DNA from: Tetmemena sp. SeJ-2015
Lineage: Eukaryota; Ciliophora; Spirotrichea; Sporadotrichida; Oxytrichidae
Direction: 5' to 3'
DNA length: 64,000 bases
Assembly (NCBI GenBank): GCA_027382625.1
Contig: JAJKFJ010022081.1
Coordinates: 62,001 to 126,000, forward strand
Position numbers and translations under genes: made by a program. Below the pieces are notes generated by a model that saw only the letters and a program-made list of their open reading frames with translations, was not told where the DNA came from and did no database searches. Shown here piece by piece: positions 35,056 to 47,444 of this stretch; the stretch's first letter is position 1; every line of letters begins with the position of its first letter.

Positions 35056-37829
35056 GACAGTAATAGAAAGGCGAGTCGATTGGTGGTACTTTGGAAGATA
35101 TGGATGATGGGGGTAAATTTGACTAATTTCAAGGCAAAAGAAGCACCTATAACAACAAATATATTGCTACTACCATATTTAAATTTAATTATTACTCTTC
35201 TAACTTAAAACAATTTTTTGTAATTTTTTTCTTTTAAAAATTTTAAAAGGGTTTTTTTTATAAAACCCTTTTTAACTTAAAGAAAATTCAAAAAAAAAAA
35301 TTTTTAGGGGCATTTTCTTTAAGCAAATATTTCTCTATGTTGAATAATAACTTCGAAAATCGATGATTCGAAGATTACTGAAGACTTAAGAAAGAAGGCG
35401 GAATAGTTGGAGAAGGAGATCTTCTTCTTTCATTATTGATTGAGAGATAGTGACAGAGTAGATTCGCAAAATGATTCAGAAGCACTCTACAGCGATGTCA
35501 TCAGAGAGGATAAAAAACCAAAAAATGCTTTCTTTGACATTCAATTCTATAAACAGGAAAAAAAATCCAACTGCTTAAGGGCCAGAGACTGGATATACTT
35601 CATAGTTTAAGAAATAGACTAGCAAGAATAAAACTTTATATAGTGGTTTTACATTAGTTTCATTTTATTAAATAAGAATGCCGGCTCCACTATTTATTGA
35701 AATGATTGTAGAGTAAATTCAAGTTTACTCTGAACAAGTCACTTCAAAAGCAAAAAGATATCTCCCTAATTAATCTAATGCTGGATACATTTGTAAAGAA
35801 AAGAACCGAGATTTATGAAAATAAGGTCAAAAGTAAAGATGCAAAGGAGAAAATTAAGTCTTCATCTGAGGAATCTAAGTCTACGGCTGCAGAGGGTACT
35901 GAATCAATAACTGCTACTAATATTGAAGATCTATAATGATTATCTTCCTGGAAGACTGATGGGCAAGGCCAAAGTCTAGGTAAGTTATCAAATCTATCTG
36001 TTTCTCCTCTTCTTTATATTCTGACTTTCAGCTTACTCTACTTGTAGTTCATCATAAACTTACTTCACTCTCAAGTAAAAGCTCTTTCATTTTGGGACCC
36101 ATATCCTCTTCGTCTACAAATTAAACTTAAGAAAAAGAGGCTGCTCAATGAACAAGCATCAAAGCCTTAAACTCAGATCTCCGAAGTGAAGCCATAATCA
36201 CAAGCAGCGCAAATTGCTCCTACCATTCAAGAAGCACAGATGATAGAATAAAGGAATTGTAGGTTTTCCCCTTGAAAAAAAGGGCTAAAATTCCCGAGGT
36301 CAAGTCAAAAAAATTTTCCCCCTAACATCAATCAACCTAAAATCTCGAGATTTTTATATTCCAAGTTTTACACCTCATTTTCAACATCAATAAAATCAGT
36401 AGCCATCCAACTACAGTCAGAATGTCTCCTATGTACCTCCTCCACAACAGCTCCACCTCTTTAGTAAATCAACCCAATTCATACAAATCAAAGCTTCTAG
36501 GCGATACAGAATTAAAACCCTCCAGTAGCGCCACCAAATTCTCAGTATAATCAACAATAGATTACCCCCTACTAGTAGCAATTACAAACATAGCACTTTA
36601 ATCAGCCAAATCACTAAAAGCAACCGCGCCCATTCAATTAACAAAGGTTTAATATAACCGCACAGTTTAAAAATCTTTCTTAATTAAATTTCATTTCCTT
36701 TTAAAATTTAAGTTTAAAATTTAACGTTTTTCTAAATGTCAAACACTCAACTAATTTATTTACACAGATTCGAAGCCTTAAATTTAAACTACCGCTGACT
36801 TAAAAACTGTTAATTTCGTTTATTAGAATCTTCTCCTTTGGATTAAATTCTTATCTATAATTTACCTAATGCTATGCCTTCGTAATAGCAACCTCCCTAC
36901 CCCTTTTAGCAGCCCCAGTTTAATTAAATGCAACCGCAGCCAAATCTCTAGGGGCAGAATGAAAATATAAACAATACTAAAAACGGCCAGCTCTACCCCC
37001 CTAATATTTGGCATATCACTTCTTTTTCAAACTTTGTTAATTAAAGTCTAAAGATTTTATAGCTTGTATTTTTAAATTCTAATTTAAGAATAGTAGTATA
37101 GACCACATGCAGCTTAGTATGGAAATAACTACCGCAGCCTCCTCATCAATATCCAAATCAATTTCCCAACTCTTAATAAATCTTTCCCCGACCACAGTTT
37201 CCTCAAGGAAACTAATTCCATGAAAATGTCTAGCAGCACGATTTCTAGCATCAGAATCACTAGCTTAATCCCTAGGGGTAGATTTAATAGCACTTGGGCA
37301 TCAATTAGTCTGCTCCTGCAAATTTTAGTCATGGGAATTAGATTCCTCCAATGAACCAGCAATTTGATGGCTAGTTAGCTCATCAGCAACAGCATCAGTA
37401 GCAGCAGATTAATCCTCCTCCTCAACTCTCGACTGAAGCTTTGCCCTTCAATCCTAAGGCTATTCCTTTCGTACCTAATAGAAAATCTTCTAATACTCAA
37501 TCTTAATGAGCTCTCTGATGTTCTTCATTTTCAGAGTGAAGTTGACTCCTTATAGAGAACCGGACAGAAGGGTTAGGCCTTAGAAGAAGACTCAAGCACT
37601 TTACTTAAAATCTTATGATGAAATAACTTCCTAACAAATCATGGATACTCAAGAGCGTGCATAAAACCTGTAAATAAATCAAAGTACACTCAGGACAAGA
37701 GCCCTCATAATAATTCTAGCACTTTAGAATCGGTCTCATTAGTTTTAGCAAATGAGATTTTGTCTTTGCGTCGAAAATAAGCTTGAGGAAACATAGTAAT
37801 AATAGTTAAAGTCCTATAGTATATCATGA
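35056..37829 (+). CDS. Ataxin-2-like protein, 3' part (LsmAD end, Q/P-rich, PAM2)
   Basis: Resumes with TLEDMDDGGKFDQFQGKRST then KIDDSKITEDLRKKAEQLEK, the characteristic end of LsmAD. A long low-complexity region of Q, P, N and H follows (36.3-37.4 kb), then LSTEALPFNPKAIPFVPN, a good match to the PAM2 motif that binds the MLLE domain of poly(A)-binding protein. LsmAD plus PAM2 in this order identifies an ataxin-2 homologue (RNA-granule and mRNA regulation). A GAGAT pointer at 35418 and 35445 joins LEKEI to VTEQIRKM. Several other junctions between 35.6 and 37.2 kb are unresolved, and the stop at 37827-37829 is provisional. Confidence 0.65.
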
Positions 37830-38099
37830 TTAGAGAAGTTAATTTTCAAATAAATCATTACTGAGAGGAGAAGGGATTTATTTTCTAATTCTCTCGATAA
37901 CTAATACTTTTCAGGAGAGATAAATGAATTTCTTCATTTGCAAGAAGCACCTATAACGATGCAATCTACACTTCGATCTAAATGATAGTTTTCGTTTCTT
38001 TAGTGTTTAATATGACTAAATGAAGAATGAGATCTTGGGTTAATCTGCAGAGGGCAACAGACATCTTGCCGAAGAGAGAAATTAAATTGACTTGCGAGA

Positions 38100-39240
38100 T
38101 AGCGACTACCTATTCTTTTTGCTCTCTCTTTATTTCTTTGACTCGACCAAGAACAGCTAAAGAAACTCAACTAGCTAGTCAAAACAGACACCCGCTGCAA
38201 CTCAATTGAGCAACTCTTCACAGTCTTTTTATCCAACAAACAAGTCAAATGCAGCTGCAAAGAAAAATCAAAAGTGTTGTTCATCCTTATTCAGGCTCTA
38301 ACCAGGTAAGAATAATAATTGAAGGCTTTAATTTATTCTTCTTAGAAAGGTCAAGTTTACTTTTTATTCTCTTACAAAAGCAAAACGTTGTACAAGACAT
38401 GCTGGATAATTAAGAATGGATATGAGTTAACAACAATTTACTTATCATCATCACCCTTTTATAAGAATAAATCTGAAGATCCAATAAAGTACCTCATGGT
38501 TGACTGGAAGTAAATATATGACTGAAGAGGTTATCGAGTCATACATTTTATCAAGAAGCATAGCCGATTTAAAGAACAGAGGATATCAAACCTCAGCCCC
38601 TACAGACTGCAATCCAGGCATAATCTTCAAATGGACAGATAGAGGTTAACTCAACTGCAAATATTAAATATGTATACAGACACACTCATGATATTTATAT
38701 GTTCTTCTATAGCTGATCTAAATATTTAAATGCTTTTAGAGTTAGTGCCTAAGCTTTCTTTAATACCTCTATATGAGGATGGGTAAAGGAGGGAGGGTGG
38801 GTTTAATTTCAGATCAACCAAAATAGGCAGATCCCTAAAATGCCACTGGTTCTATAAGAAAGGTTAGCATTTCTGCTACTCAAATCCCAACTGTCAATAA
38901 TCCCAGTGAGACTAAGGATAAATAGCCTACTCAGATATAGCAATAAAATAATGCAAACCTTCAGAATAGTTATGCGGAGTCTGAGGGTTTTGATACAAGC
39001 GTAATCAAACCCACCAATTGGAAAAAGGACTCTGCTGATTTCGTATCTAAGAAAAAGTTGTAGAGCTCATCAGGTGCCTCTGCTACTGGCGGATTGAGTT
39101 TTTCATCTCAAAGTAGTGAAGCAGTCCCAATAGGTGCAATCAAAGTTTAAGAAGAATCAAAAATGAACAGCGTCAATGTTAGTCAACAAGAATAACCTTC
39201 CAATGTTACAAGTTTTACACAAAAAATACCTAAAAAATAA
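38100..39240 (+). CDS. Second S/Q-rich protein near the ataxin-2-like gene
   Basis: Starts with FFDSTKNSQRNSTSQSKQ, echoing the FFDSKKGG of the 29.9-kb gene. Then KGQVYFLFSYKSKTLYKTCW, IIKNGYELTTIYLSSSP and YLMVDWKQIYD precede a Q/S/T-rich region with FDTSVIKPTNWKKDSADFVS. It may be a diverged paralogue. Alternatively it may be coding segments of the same gene in a different order, since the KNGYELTTIYL block could be part of an LSm-like fold. The start codon, stop and several junctions are unresolved. Confidence 0.45.
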
Positions 39241-39383
39241 ATTAAAAATTCTTAAGTTTATAGAAGAAATTAAAATAATTTTCCTTTAATAGCATTTAAT
39301 CTGAAAAATCTGAGTACTTTTATTCATTTGGTAGAAATTCAAAATTTAAATCATAATAAACTGCTCATGCCTAATTGAATGCA

Positions 39384-41358
39384 TCAGTTGTTGATATCAG
39401 AGTTAATGTTATATCTCTTCGCCTCTCTGACCTCCACTTCAATTCTAGCTATCTCTTGTGCAAGCTGCTTTAGGGTAACGTCTGAGCCATCATCACACTA
39501 AACTCTATCTTCTTGCTGCAGTACCTAAATCAAATCATCCGTTCTTTCCTCATCTACCAACTCCTTCAAGTGCTTATTGACTATTTCAATTCCTATTCAA
39601 ACAATAAAATTACATAAGCATAGCAATAATGTATCTCTCATAGTGAGTCACCCTCTTCTTCAAGGTTTGTACGTCCCCTGCGAATGCTTGCCCTTCAGTC
39701 GCTCTCCTACTTACCAGTAGTTTGCTCTTCTGAACCGTTGTCTAAAGCTTGCTCTCCATCTCTCTCAAATCTGCAAGGTACTTATCCTAGACCTGAGCAT
39801 ATTGAGCTTTCACTATGTTCAAATCCTCCTCGTTCTACTTTGAAGCCTTGCGGAATTTAGAAGCAAAGGTTGAAGTCTTCTGCTAGTAGAGATTAGAAGC
39901 ATAGTGAGTGTCGTTCTCAGTGTTGTCAATTATCTTATCAAGTTAACTAGTAATAAATGAGATCATCATAGCTCTTAATTAAGTTGGGACTTTAGAGCTT
40001 AGTTCTCTACTTTGACTAGCTCGTATTCATCTTGCAATCGTTGCTTAGCCTTGGAGACGGAATTCTTGTAGGCGAAGTAGTCTTTGCTGAGCTAATAGTT
40101 GCCTTCCTATCTCTAGGCTAATCTATTTCTCAATTGCTCCTCCTTCTCTCTGAAATCCTCCACTTTAAGTTTGAACTCTTGATCTCTTATCAACCTATCC
40201 TTCTAATAAACTAAAGCTCTTAACAATAGCTATATGTATAATATAAATGCTCTTATAGTAAACTTTACCCAGATATAGCTTCTTCGAAGAGTTGCCGTTA
40301 GGCTACAAGGATAGCTCTCAACTCCTCAGCTTCTTAAGAAAGCCTATTAATTTCCTCGTTAGGCATGATGACAGTTTTAATTATGCCTCCTGTCTAGGCC
40401 GAAAAGCCATTAGGTTTATCTATAGTTTTCAAGATAGTGTGTTGTCCATCCTTGAAAGTAGTAGCTGCATTGTGGACTCTACTTGCCTACTTCTAGTGCT
40501 GCTCTATCAATTGTTTCTTATTCTGTTCTTTAAGCAGGTGTGACTTATTGATAGCCAGTGTCTCTCCACCTTGAGTTTTCTTATTTGCACTTTTGATGGC
40601 TGACTTTTTGGCTGAAGAGCCTATGAAAGGATTGGTAGTGTTATTTTGAATGTTAAGTTGGGATTCAGCCAAAGTGGTGTTTGAAAAGAGCGAGGAGTTC
40701 TAGTTCTATGCACTTGGACGGCAGTCCTTGAAATTAGTGAAGTCTGAGCCACCACCCATTTGACTATTCTCTATATCTGTATTGTACTAGTTCAATTCCT
40801 TGATCCTTCTCTAGTCTTCTCTTTCAGAGTCTATAATTAAATTATTACTTCATAGATTGATTAAATGACTTACTGACAAGAATGTCGTATTCTCTCTTCA
40901 GTTTTAAGAATTGCTGTCTCTCATCATAGATGGAGAGATGAGCATCACTAAGTGCTTTTTAAAGCTCTGTGATTTCATTCTTCTTTGCGAGTACACCGTC
41001 TTCCTTCCCATGGAAAGCCTCAATTTAGAGTCTCATGCGTTCAGCCTGCTCCTGCCACTCTATTCTCTCCCTCTCAAACTAATCTATAAACAGACATGAT
41101 GATTAAGGAAACTTAAAAAGAGGTTTTGAATTAGAAAATACTTTCTTATAAAGAGAATGGAGAGGTCTTCTTACCTAGCTTATGTCTATAGTACTGCAAA
41201 TAGTTTTCCAGTTACTGTAAATTGTGAGCTTGCGAGATGAAATGCTCTGGTTAGGAACTCAAATTTGGTACAGTTTGAAAGTTTAATGTACCAGCATTCG
41301 CTAGTGATTGAGTATTTTCCTCGTAGCCGCTTGCAAGATGGGCGGCATTAGAACTCAT
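39384..41358 (-). CDS. Coiled-coil protein
   Basis: ATG 41358-41356 opens MSSNAAHLASGYEENTQSLA. TGA at 39384-39386 follows KQLAQEIARIEVEVREAKRY. Most of the minus strand between is E/K/L/Q-rich coiled coil with an N/S/T-rich insert near 40.6-40.8 kb. GT-AG introns and probably IESs interrupt it about every 200-300 bp; I did not resolve each one. It resembles centriolar or ciliary coiled-coil proteins only in composition. Confidence 0.55.
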
Positions 41359-41642
41359 TATCGACATTTATATTTGAGATTAACTGAATTAATTTAAATT
41401 TCTAAATACTTGTTTCAAATGTTTTAAGAAAGGAGAAAAAAATTTGCGAGAATAGCTTTAGGAAAATTAAATCGATTACCAAGTAATCTCTTATTAAGTT
41501 AAGTGATAGTAGTATAGTTACTGCTCAAAACAGTTATTTTCAAATTCATTCATTCACTCACTTAATATTATTCCTTTTTAGCAATATTTCAAAATAAATA
41601 GATGCTTAATTATTGCTGATAGCTTATAATAAATTATGTGCC

Positions 41643-43272
41643 TCATATTTTACACTTGTCAGAATCACAAAAATTCTCTGGCTTAGGATCCTCAACTACT
41701 TCATCCGGAGTATGTTTCAAGATAAAATTAAATCCAAACTTAGCAAAAGTAATCATTGTATTTAAAAGAAGTTTTCTGACTGGTTTTAACGATCTAGTCT
41801 AAGCTTATGCATCCTCTCCATTTTCTCTTAATACTCCACAAAAGTGAGCTCCTCATAGGGCATTTGTGGGTACACATTTTTAGTCTTAGGCAAGAAACTG
41901 ATTCCCTTAAGCTGATACTGGAAATACTCGAGCGCATGCTGAATCTGTTTGGCATCTTCTCCCTTCTCGGGATCAAAAGTCACAGTACAGCTCACTTAGT
42001 TGTCTGCCCAATGCCTTTAAACTAAAGCAGCCATTTGCAGCTGTTCCCATAGGTTAACTTCATTTAGGGTTCGGATTTGATTACCTAAGGTTACTGGGAT
42101 CTCCACTACTGACGTATGAGTTGGGTCCATTTAATCAGCTTCTATGTGATATCCAGCTTCTGAGAGAGGAGTTATTAGATGGGAGTTCTTTCCAAGTCTC
42201 ACCCTTCTTATATAGTGGGAGCTTAAAGGGAAGTGAATACCAGGAGTTGCACCTGCAAGTAAACTCACAGTCCCACTTGGTTTTATTGATGTAAAGTCTT
42301 TCACAAATAGACTAAATAGGAAATGTAAGCTTGATAGATTCTGGAACTTGAAGGATCTTGCTAGATAGATGCTTGTCAAACTGTCTTAGGTAAGCATATC
42401 CTTGGTCGCACCACTTCACGAACTTATCAATGCCATTATTCCCTACAAACTGAGCAATTCCACTCATAGAGCATCCTATTCTCCTATTTCTTGCCATTAC
42501 CTCTGCGGTTTCAGGCCATTAGGGTAAACCTAGGGTTACTATCTTGGCATATAAATGAGCCAATTGCAAGGTTTCTTCGAACTCTTCATAGGATTTGTGA
42601 TTATTAGGAAAAGTTTCTACTAGGCAGCACATTTCATGAGACTCCAAAGTTTGTTCCAAGCAAGGGTTCCCACCAGCTGCTTTAATATCCCTAAAGTCCT
42701 TTGGATCTCCCATCCTGCTATAAGCTTACATGTTCTCAAGCCAGCATATTCCTGGCTCTCCATTTTTATAGATGCTCTCTGCTGCTTCTTTGTAGTCCAT
42801 ACCAATCTTGGCAAAGATAGAGTTATTGCTAACCCACCCGAATTCAACTCTGTCAGGGTTCTTCTCGTAATTCTTAAGATGAATGAAATTTGAGTCGTCT
42901 GCCTCTCCCAGTGCTATCTCAGCCACCCTTCTAATATTTCCTGCAACCACACACTTGCCTATTATATTCATGATGTCTACAATATCTCTTGATTCCAAAG
43001 TCTAGCCAATTCTTTTATCAAATATCTAAGTTAAGTATTGATGCATGTCTCGCAATGGTTTTGAACCAGAGGAAGTGCCCCCAAAGGTTTTTAAAGGTAA
43101 ACCTGGTGGTCTAATCACTGAATAGTCAAACTCAACCTCGTACTTATTGGGAAGCATATATGACTCCAATAATACTCTAAGTGAATCTACCCAGCCTTCT
43201 CTTGTGTCTGCAATCACATAAACTTCTTTCTCACCCTCCTAAGGCTTCATCAATTTATGATGGCACTAAGAT
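41643..43272 (-). CDS. Class II ribonucleoside-triphosphate reductase, 3' segment (scrambled)
   Basis: Starts at the pointer ACTAAGAT (43265-43272) in mid-protein and ends at TGA 41643-41645. Clear adenosylcobalamin-dependent reductase blocks are present: VIADTREGWVDSLRVLLESY, NIIGKCVVAGNIRRVAEIAL, NPCLEQTLESHEMCCL, RRIGCSMSGIAQFVGN and SIKPSGTVSLLAGATPGIHF. Against the known Lactobacillus enzyme, the NPC cysteine corresponds to radical Cys408. The Cys eleven residues later corresponds to Cys419. The terminal FCDSDKCKI corresponds to the shuttle pair Cys731/Cys736. Introns or IESs remain between blocks. The N-terminal third is at 47445-48151 in the opposite orientation. Confidence 0.9.
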
Positions 43273-43349
43273 TCCTACATCATTATAATTATTGATAAAT
43301 ATCACTGAAAAGAAGTTAAATAACTTAAGAAAGAAATAATCCTGCACAT

Positions 43350-46300
43350 TCAAGGCTTTTAAATAAGTGCAATGAGTTCTCTGCTAATATCTAATCTAGT
43401 TTGCTGTGTGTTCCAATCTTCAGGGATTATGAAGTGCGACATTATCTCTAGCATGTCAGGCCTTTTGTTGAGAATCTGCGCCTGTCCATCCATTTGATTA
43501 TTTTTGAAATTTCCCTCAAAGTATCTATTTAGCTCCTTGAAAAGAACAAAGGTCTATCCTGATCGATTGTTATTGGACCAGTTTCCAATTGAAAACTGTT
43601 GCGTTTCTTGAATGAAAAGAGTTCCAAAGCCATCTATCTTGTCATCTCTAAACTCTCCCTTGAAACAGTTTCCATTTTTGTATCTTATGAAACCTGTTCC
43701 ATTCTTTCTATCTTCGAGCCAGAAGCAATCTAAGATGTCTCCGTTCTACTAATGCAGTACTCCCCTTCCTGATCTTCGATACTCTAGAAAGGGAAATATT
43801 TGAAAAAGCGAATTAAATTTTTAACTCATTTACCTCTCCTGTATAAATATCTCCATTTGGATAAATCAGCCTACCCTAATTATTCTGTGCCCCGTTCATA
43901 AATTTGCCTTCGAAAATCACCATAACTTCATCTTTCTTTTGGAATGACTTGAATTCTAATCTTCCATCGCCATGAAACACATCATCGTTCCAATCTCCCT
44001 CGTAGATATTTCCATTACTCATCATCATTTAGAAATTATCAAATATTGATAGATCCATTTAAAGATTTTCCCCTAGACTCTTTTATCCGCTCTGAAGTAG
44101 CCCTTGAACTGTTCTCTACCCACTGACCATACCATTTCTCCATATCCCTCTCTCTTGTGGTTTCTGAATCCACCTACATACGTAATCTCTTCATAGTAAG
44201 TAGTATCCATATTTCTGTACACCATCTTCCCCTTCCCACTAAAAACACCATCTCTGAACTCTCCTTCATATTCATCACCATTTGAGAAAACAGCTTTGCC
44301 AAGGCCATGAAGTTTTCCTCTTAAGAAGTAGCCTCCTTTCTGTAGATCGTTGTGGAATAAATTTTCATGCGAGTCTTTCAATTTCCCATCATAAATCTCA
44401 TCGTTCTTGAAAACTCCTTCGAAATCCCCTCCCGCATGAAAGAAAAATCATTCGCATTCACTAATATTCACAACTCTTAAACTTTAAGAAAAGCTAACCC
44501 TTTCCCTGTCTAATATCTTAAACGAATTAGCCCTCATATCTATCTCCATTGGTGTAGTAAAATTTCCCTCCTGCTCCATCTCTCTTGAGCTTGTTGTTGA
44601 TTCTTCCCTCATAAATTTCTCCTCTTTGATATTGAACTTTCGCTTGGCCAGCTTAAATTTTTCCCTAATCAAACATCCCCTCTACTATTAGCTCCTCTGG
44701 ATCGGCTTTAATTTTTTAAATACCTCTGCCTTGAGGTTGATCATTTGACCAGTTTCCTTTGAAATACCTACCGTCTGCATACAACATAATACCTACGCCA
44801 TTCCTTTAATCAGAGGAGAACTGGCCTTTGTAAATGTCTCCATTGGAATAGATCAGCCGACCAAAGCCATTTTTCTTCCCATCCAAGATATAATAACAAA
44901 TCATTATAAGGTATGAAGGGATAATTAAAGAAATTACCCTCGTATTCAACATTCCTTATCCAAGGCTGGAGTTCTTACTCTATCTCCTCTTCGATTCCTT
45001 CAAATCCCGTGATGCTTTTAATCATATGAGTTTCATTCCCAAAGTGATAGTCCTGCAAATTGTATAGAAAAGAAATTACTTTATATTAAAGCAGAACATT
45101 CTTCGATTTGGTATTACAGTCTAAGATATCAATATACTCTGATACTATTTCTTTCTTAAGTTTCTTAATTTTGAAATACTCTTCTTTAGATTTTGCGAGG
45201 ATCATAGCAGTCTAAGATCTCGCTATCTAATTTCTCAGTTCTTCTATTTAAGCCTCTGAGTTATTCCTTGTCTTGAGATTTTTTATCGTGATCCTATATT
45301 TGTTAAGAGAAGCGATGAATGAGTTATTAGTTCTCAATCCATTTGTTGAAGACTCTATAGTATTTTTAGAGGCAAATGTAGTTCCAGTCTACGCCTATAA
45401 AGTTTGCTAATAGCTGTTGCCTATGTTCTCTTTGCGATTATTTTGATTTTGCCAAACTAGATTGGAGAACTGCATTTGCATTCCTTCTTGCTATCCCTTA
45501 TTTGGGACATTCTTGATTTCCTTCGTCTTCTTAACTGGAGGGTGTGGAATTTACAAAGACTGCGAGAAACTATTTCTTCTTGAGTTAAATGCTGCTGTTT
45601 GAATTTAACTTGGTATATATTTAAAAAAAACACTTTGATATGAATTCTCTTAGGGACAGTTCCGCTAAATGAGAAGGATTCTATCGGATTTATTTTAAAA
45701 TGCTAGAGTTCGTTTGAAGAGGTATCTAAAGCATTAGCTAAGAATTTATTGAACTATTATTTTTGAATGTGCTTAGTTTTATTAGCAAGTTAATCTTGTT
45801 TTGTGTCAAAGGAGTCTCCATAATTTATCAAAGAGTGATTATTCTTCGAAGTTTGGTAGTTTTTATTCATAGCAGATTCAATAGATATAAAATAGATTCT
45901 AAGTGTAAAAAAATACTTAGTAAGATTGATTAGGATATTTAAGAGTTACATTTAGGGATAACTTTTAAGGTATTTTGGGTATTGAGAGCTAGGAAAATCC
46001 TCCGCTTTAGCCACCATCCTAGTTATACTATCTTTTATTCAACTATGAGGATTTATTGAAACGGATTTGTACACTTCCAGTCGAGGGCCTATTTAATTAG
46101 ACTTATATATCTGAGCCAGAAACTATCTAATGGCTGTTCTACTCCTGTTGATCGATATATTTCTCACAAGAGTTCTACCTAGATCCGGCCAAACTGTTAT
46201 TTACAAGTAAAGGAAGTATAATGAGAAAGAGGGAATAATTATTTGCAGTTAGATACTTAAGCCTGAATAACTGACCATGCTTTCCTGTTTATGCTTGGAC

Positions 46301-47179
46301 AGTCTTATCTTATTCATCAGAGATTTAATGTGCTCTCCATACTGAACAGACTGTTAGGCGTATTGACTTCGAAGTTCAAGTAGATTCTTTGGAGTGGAAC
46401 CTATTAGCTAAGAACTTTAAATTTTTGTAGTCATGCTCGCATGTCCAAGTCCATCGCTCCAATCACCCTAATAAGCCATGCTTACTCCACTTGGTTTTAT
46501 TGTGGTGAGGATATCTGAGCCATGATAAATACCAGAAGCTGATAGTTAATTTTGCTTCAGATGAACATTTTAAGTAGTTGTGTATTACTTTTGCTTAAGT
46601 GAAGTTGGAGAGAATTCTTATTGCAGCTTGGAGTTTACTAGTATCCTACTGTTCAAAGAGTAAGTTTAATTGGCTTGAGGTTTAGCTGAAAAAGAATTTG
46701 AGGAACCATACTGAGTTTGGAAACCCTTTTGTCCCGGTCTCATATGCTTTAACGTATTAAAGTTAAGCTGTGTGTTATGAGCATACCTTTAAAAATATCC
46801 AAATAATCACAATGAATTTTTCAAATCTTGACTTGTCCTGTTCCATCAACTAATTCTCAATTGAGATAAAGCTGTCGTTCGCTTTGAAAAGATTCTTGAT
46901 GAGACTTGGTTGCTTGGTTCCTGAACGATTGGACCTAGCGTTTTATTCATAGAGTGGTTTCTATGAGTCAGATATCGAGATCTTGCTAAACTCTTTGTAG
47001 TCTAATAATAATTTGAATTAGACGCAGATAGGTTCTTTAGCTTATACTTTAAAGTTAGCTAACTTACTTTGCTTATAGTCTTGTGAGTTGACATCAGAGA
47101 GGATGATTGAAGTGTTTATTGAGTTTGTCTTTGTGTTGTTATCTTTTTACGCAGACGCTGCCGTTATGCTGCCCCTCAT
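43350..47179 (-). CDS. MORN-repeat protein with long disordered N-terminus
   Basis: ATG 47179-47177 (MRGSITAASAQKDNN) to TGA 43350-43352. The first 1.2 kb encodes an S/N/Q/T-rich region; next comes a helical segment (KSKEEYFKIKKLKKEIVSEY); then many MORN units such as LIYSNGDIYKGQF, GDEYEGEFRDGVFSGKGKM and GNIYEGDWNDDVFHGDGRL. It ends with a non-MORN tail, LDISRELIALI. An apparent stop at 45878 and an ATG at 45870 are fused by the IES at 45874-45927, showing this is one gene. The whole gene lies between the two halves of the reductase. One junction near 46.2 kb is unresolved. Confidence 0.75.
45600..45646 (-). other. IES, pointer TGAATT, 41 bp removed
   Basis: Copies at 45600-45605 and 45641-45646; the join reads PKRIQTAAFNSRRNS. 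Confidence 0.8.
45874..45927 (-). other. IES, pointer AGATT, 49 bp removed
   Basis: Copies at 45874-45878 and 45923-45927; removes an in-frame TGA and joins KYPNQS to AMNKNYQTSKNN. Confidence 0.8.
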
Positions 47180-47444
47180 TTAACTAATCAAATATATTTT
47201 ACGCCTTTTTAAGAACTTATTTAATTTGTCTATGATTTTTTTATTCACCAACTGGCATCACTTAATTTATTTGATCTCTTTACTCTTATCTACTGAATTA
47301 CTTGAATACGTATGTGTATGTAGCATTGTATGCGTGAATGTGTATGCATGAGAAATAGTTTTGAGTATTTCAGTATTAAATGCTTAAATAATAAAATTAA
47401 GGTCAATTTAGTTGATTATTATTATTCAATAATTATAGCCACCC

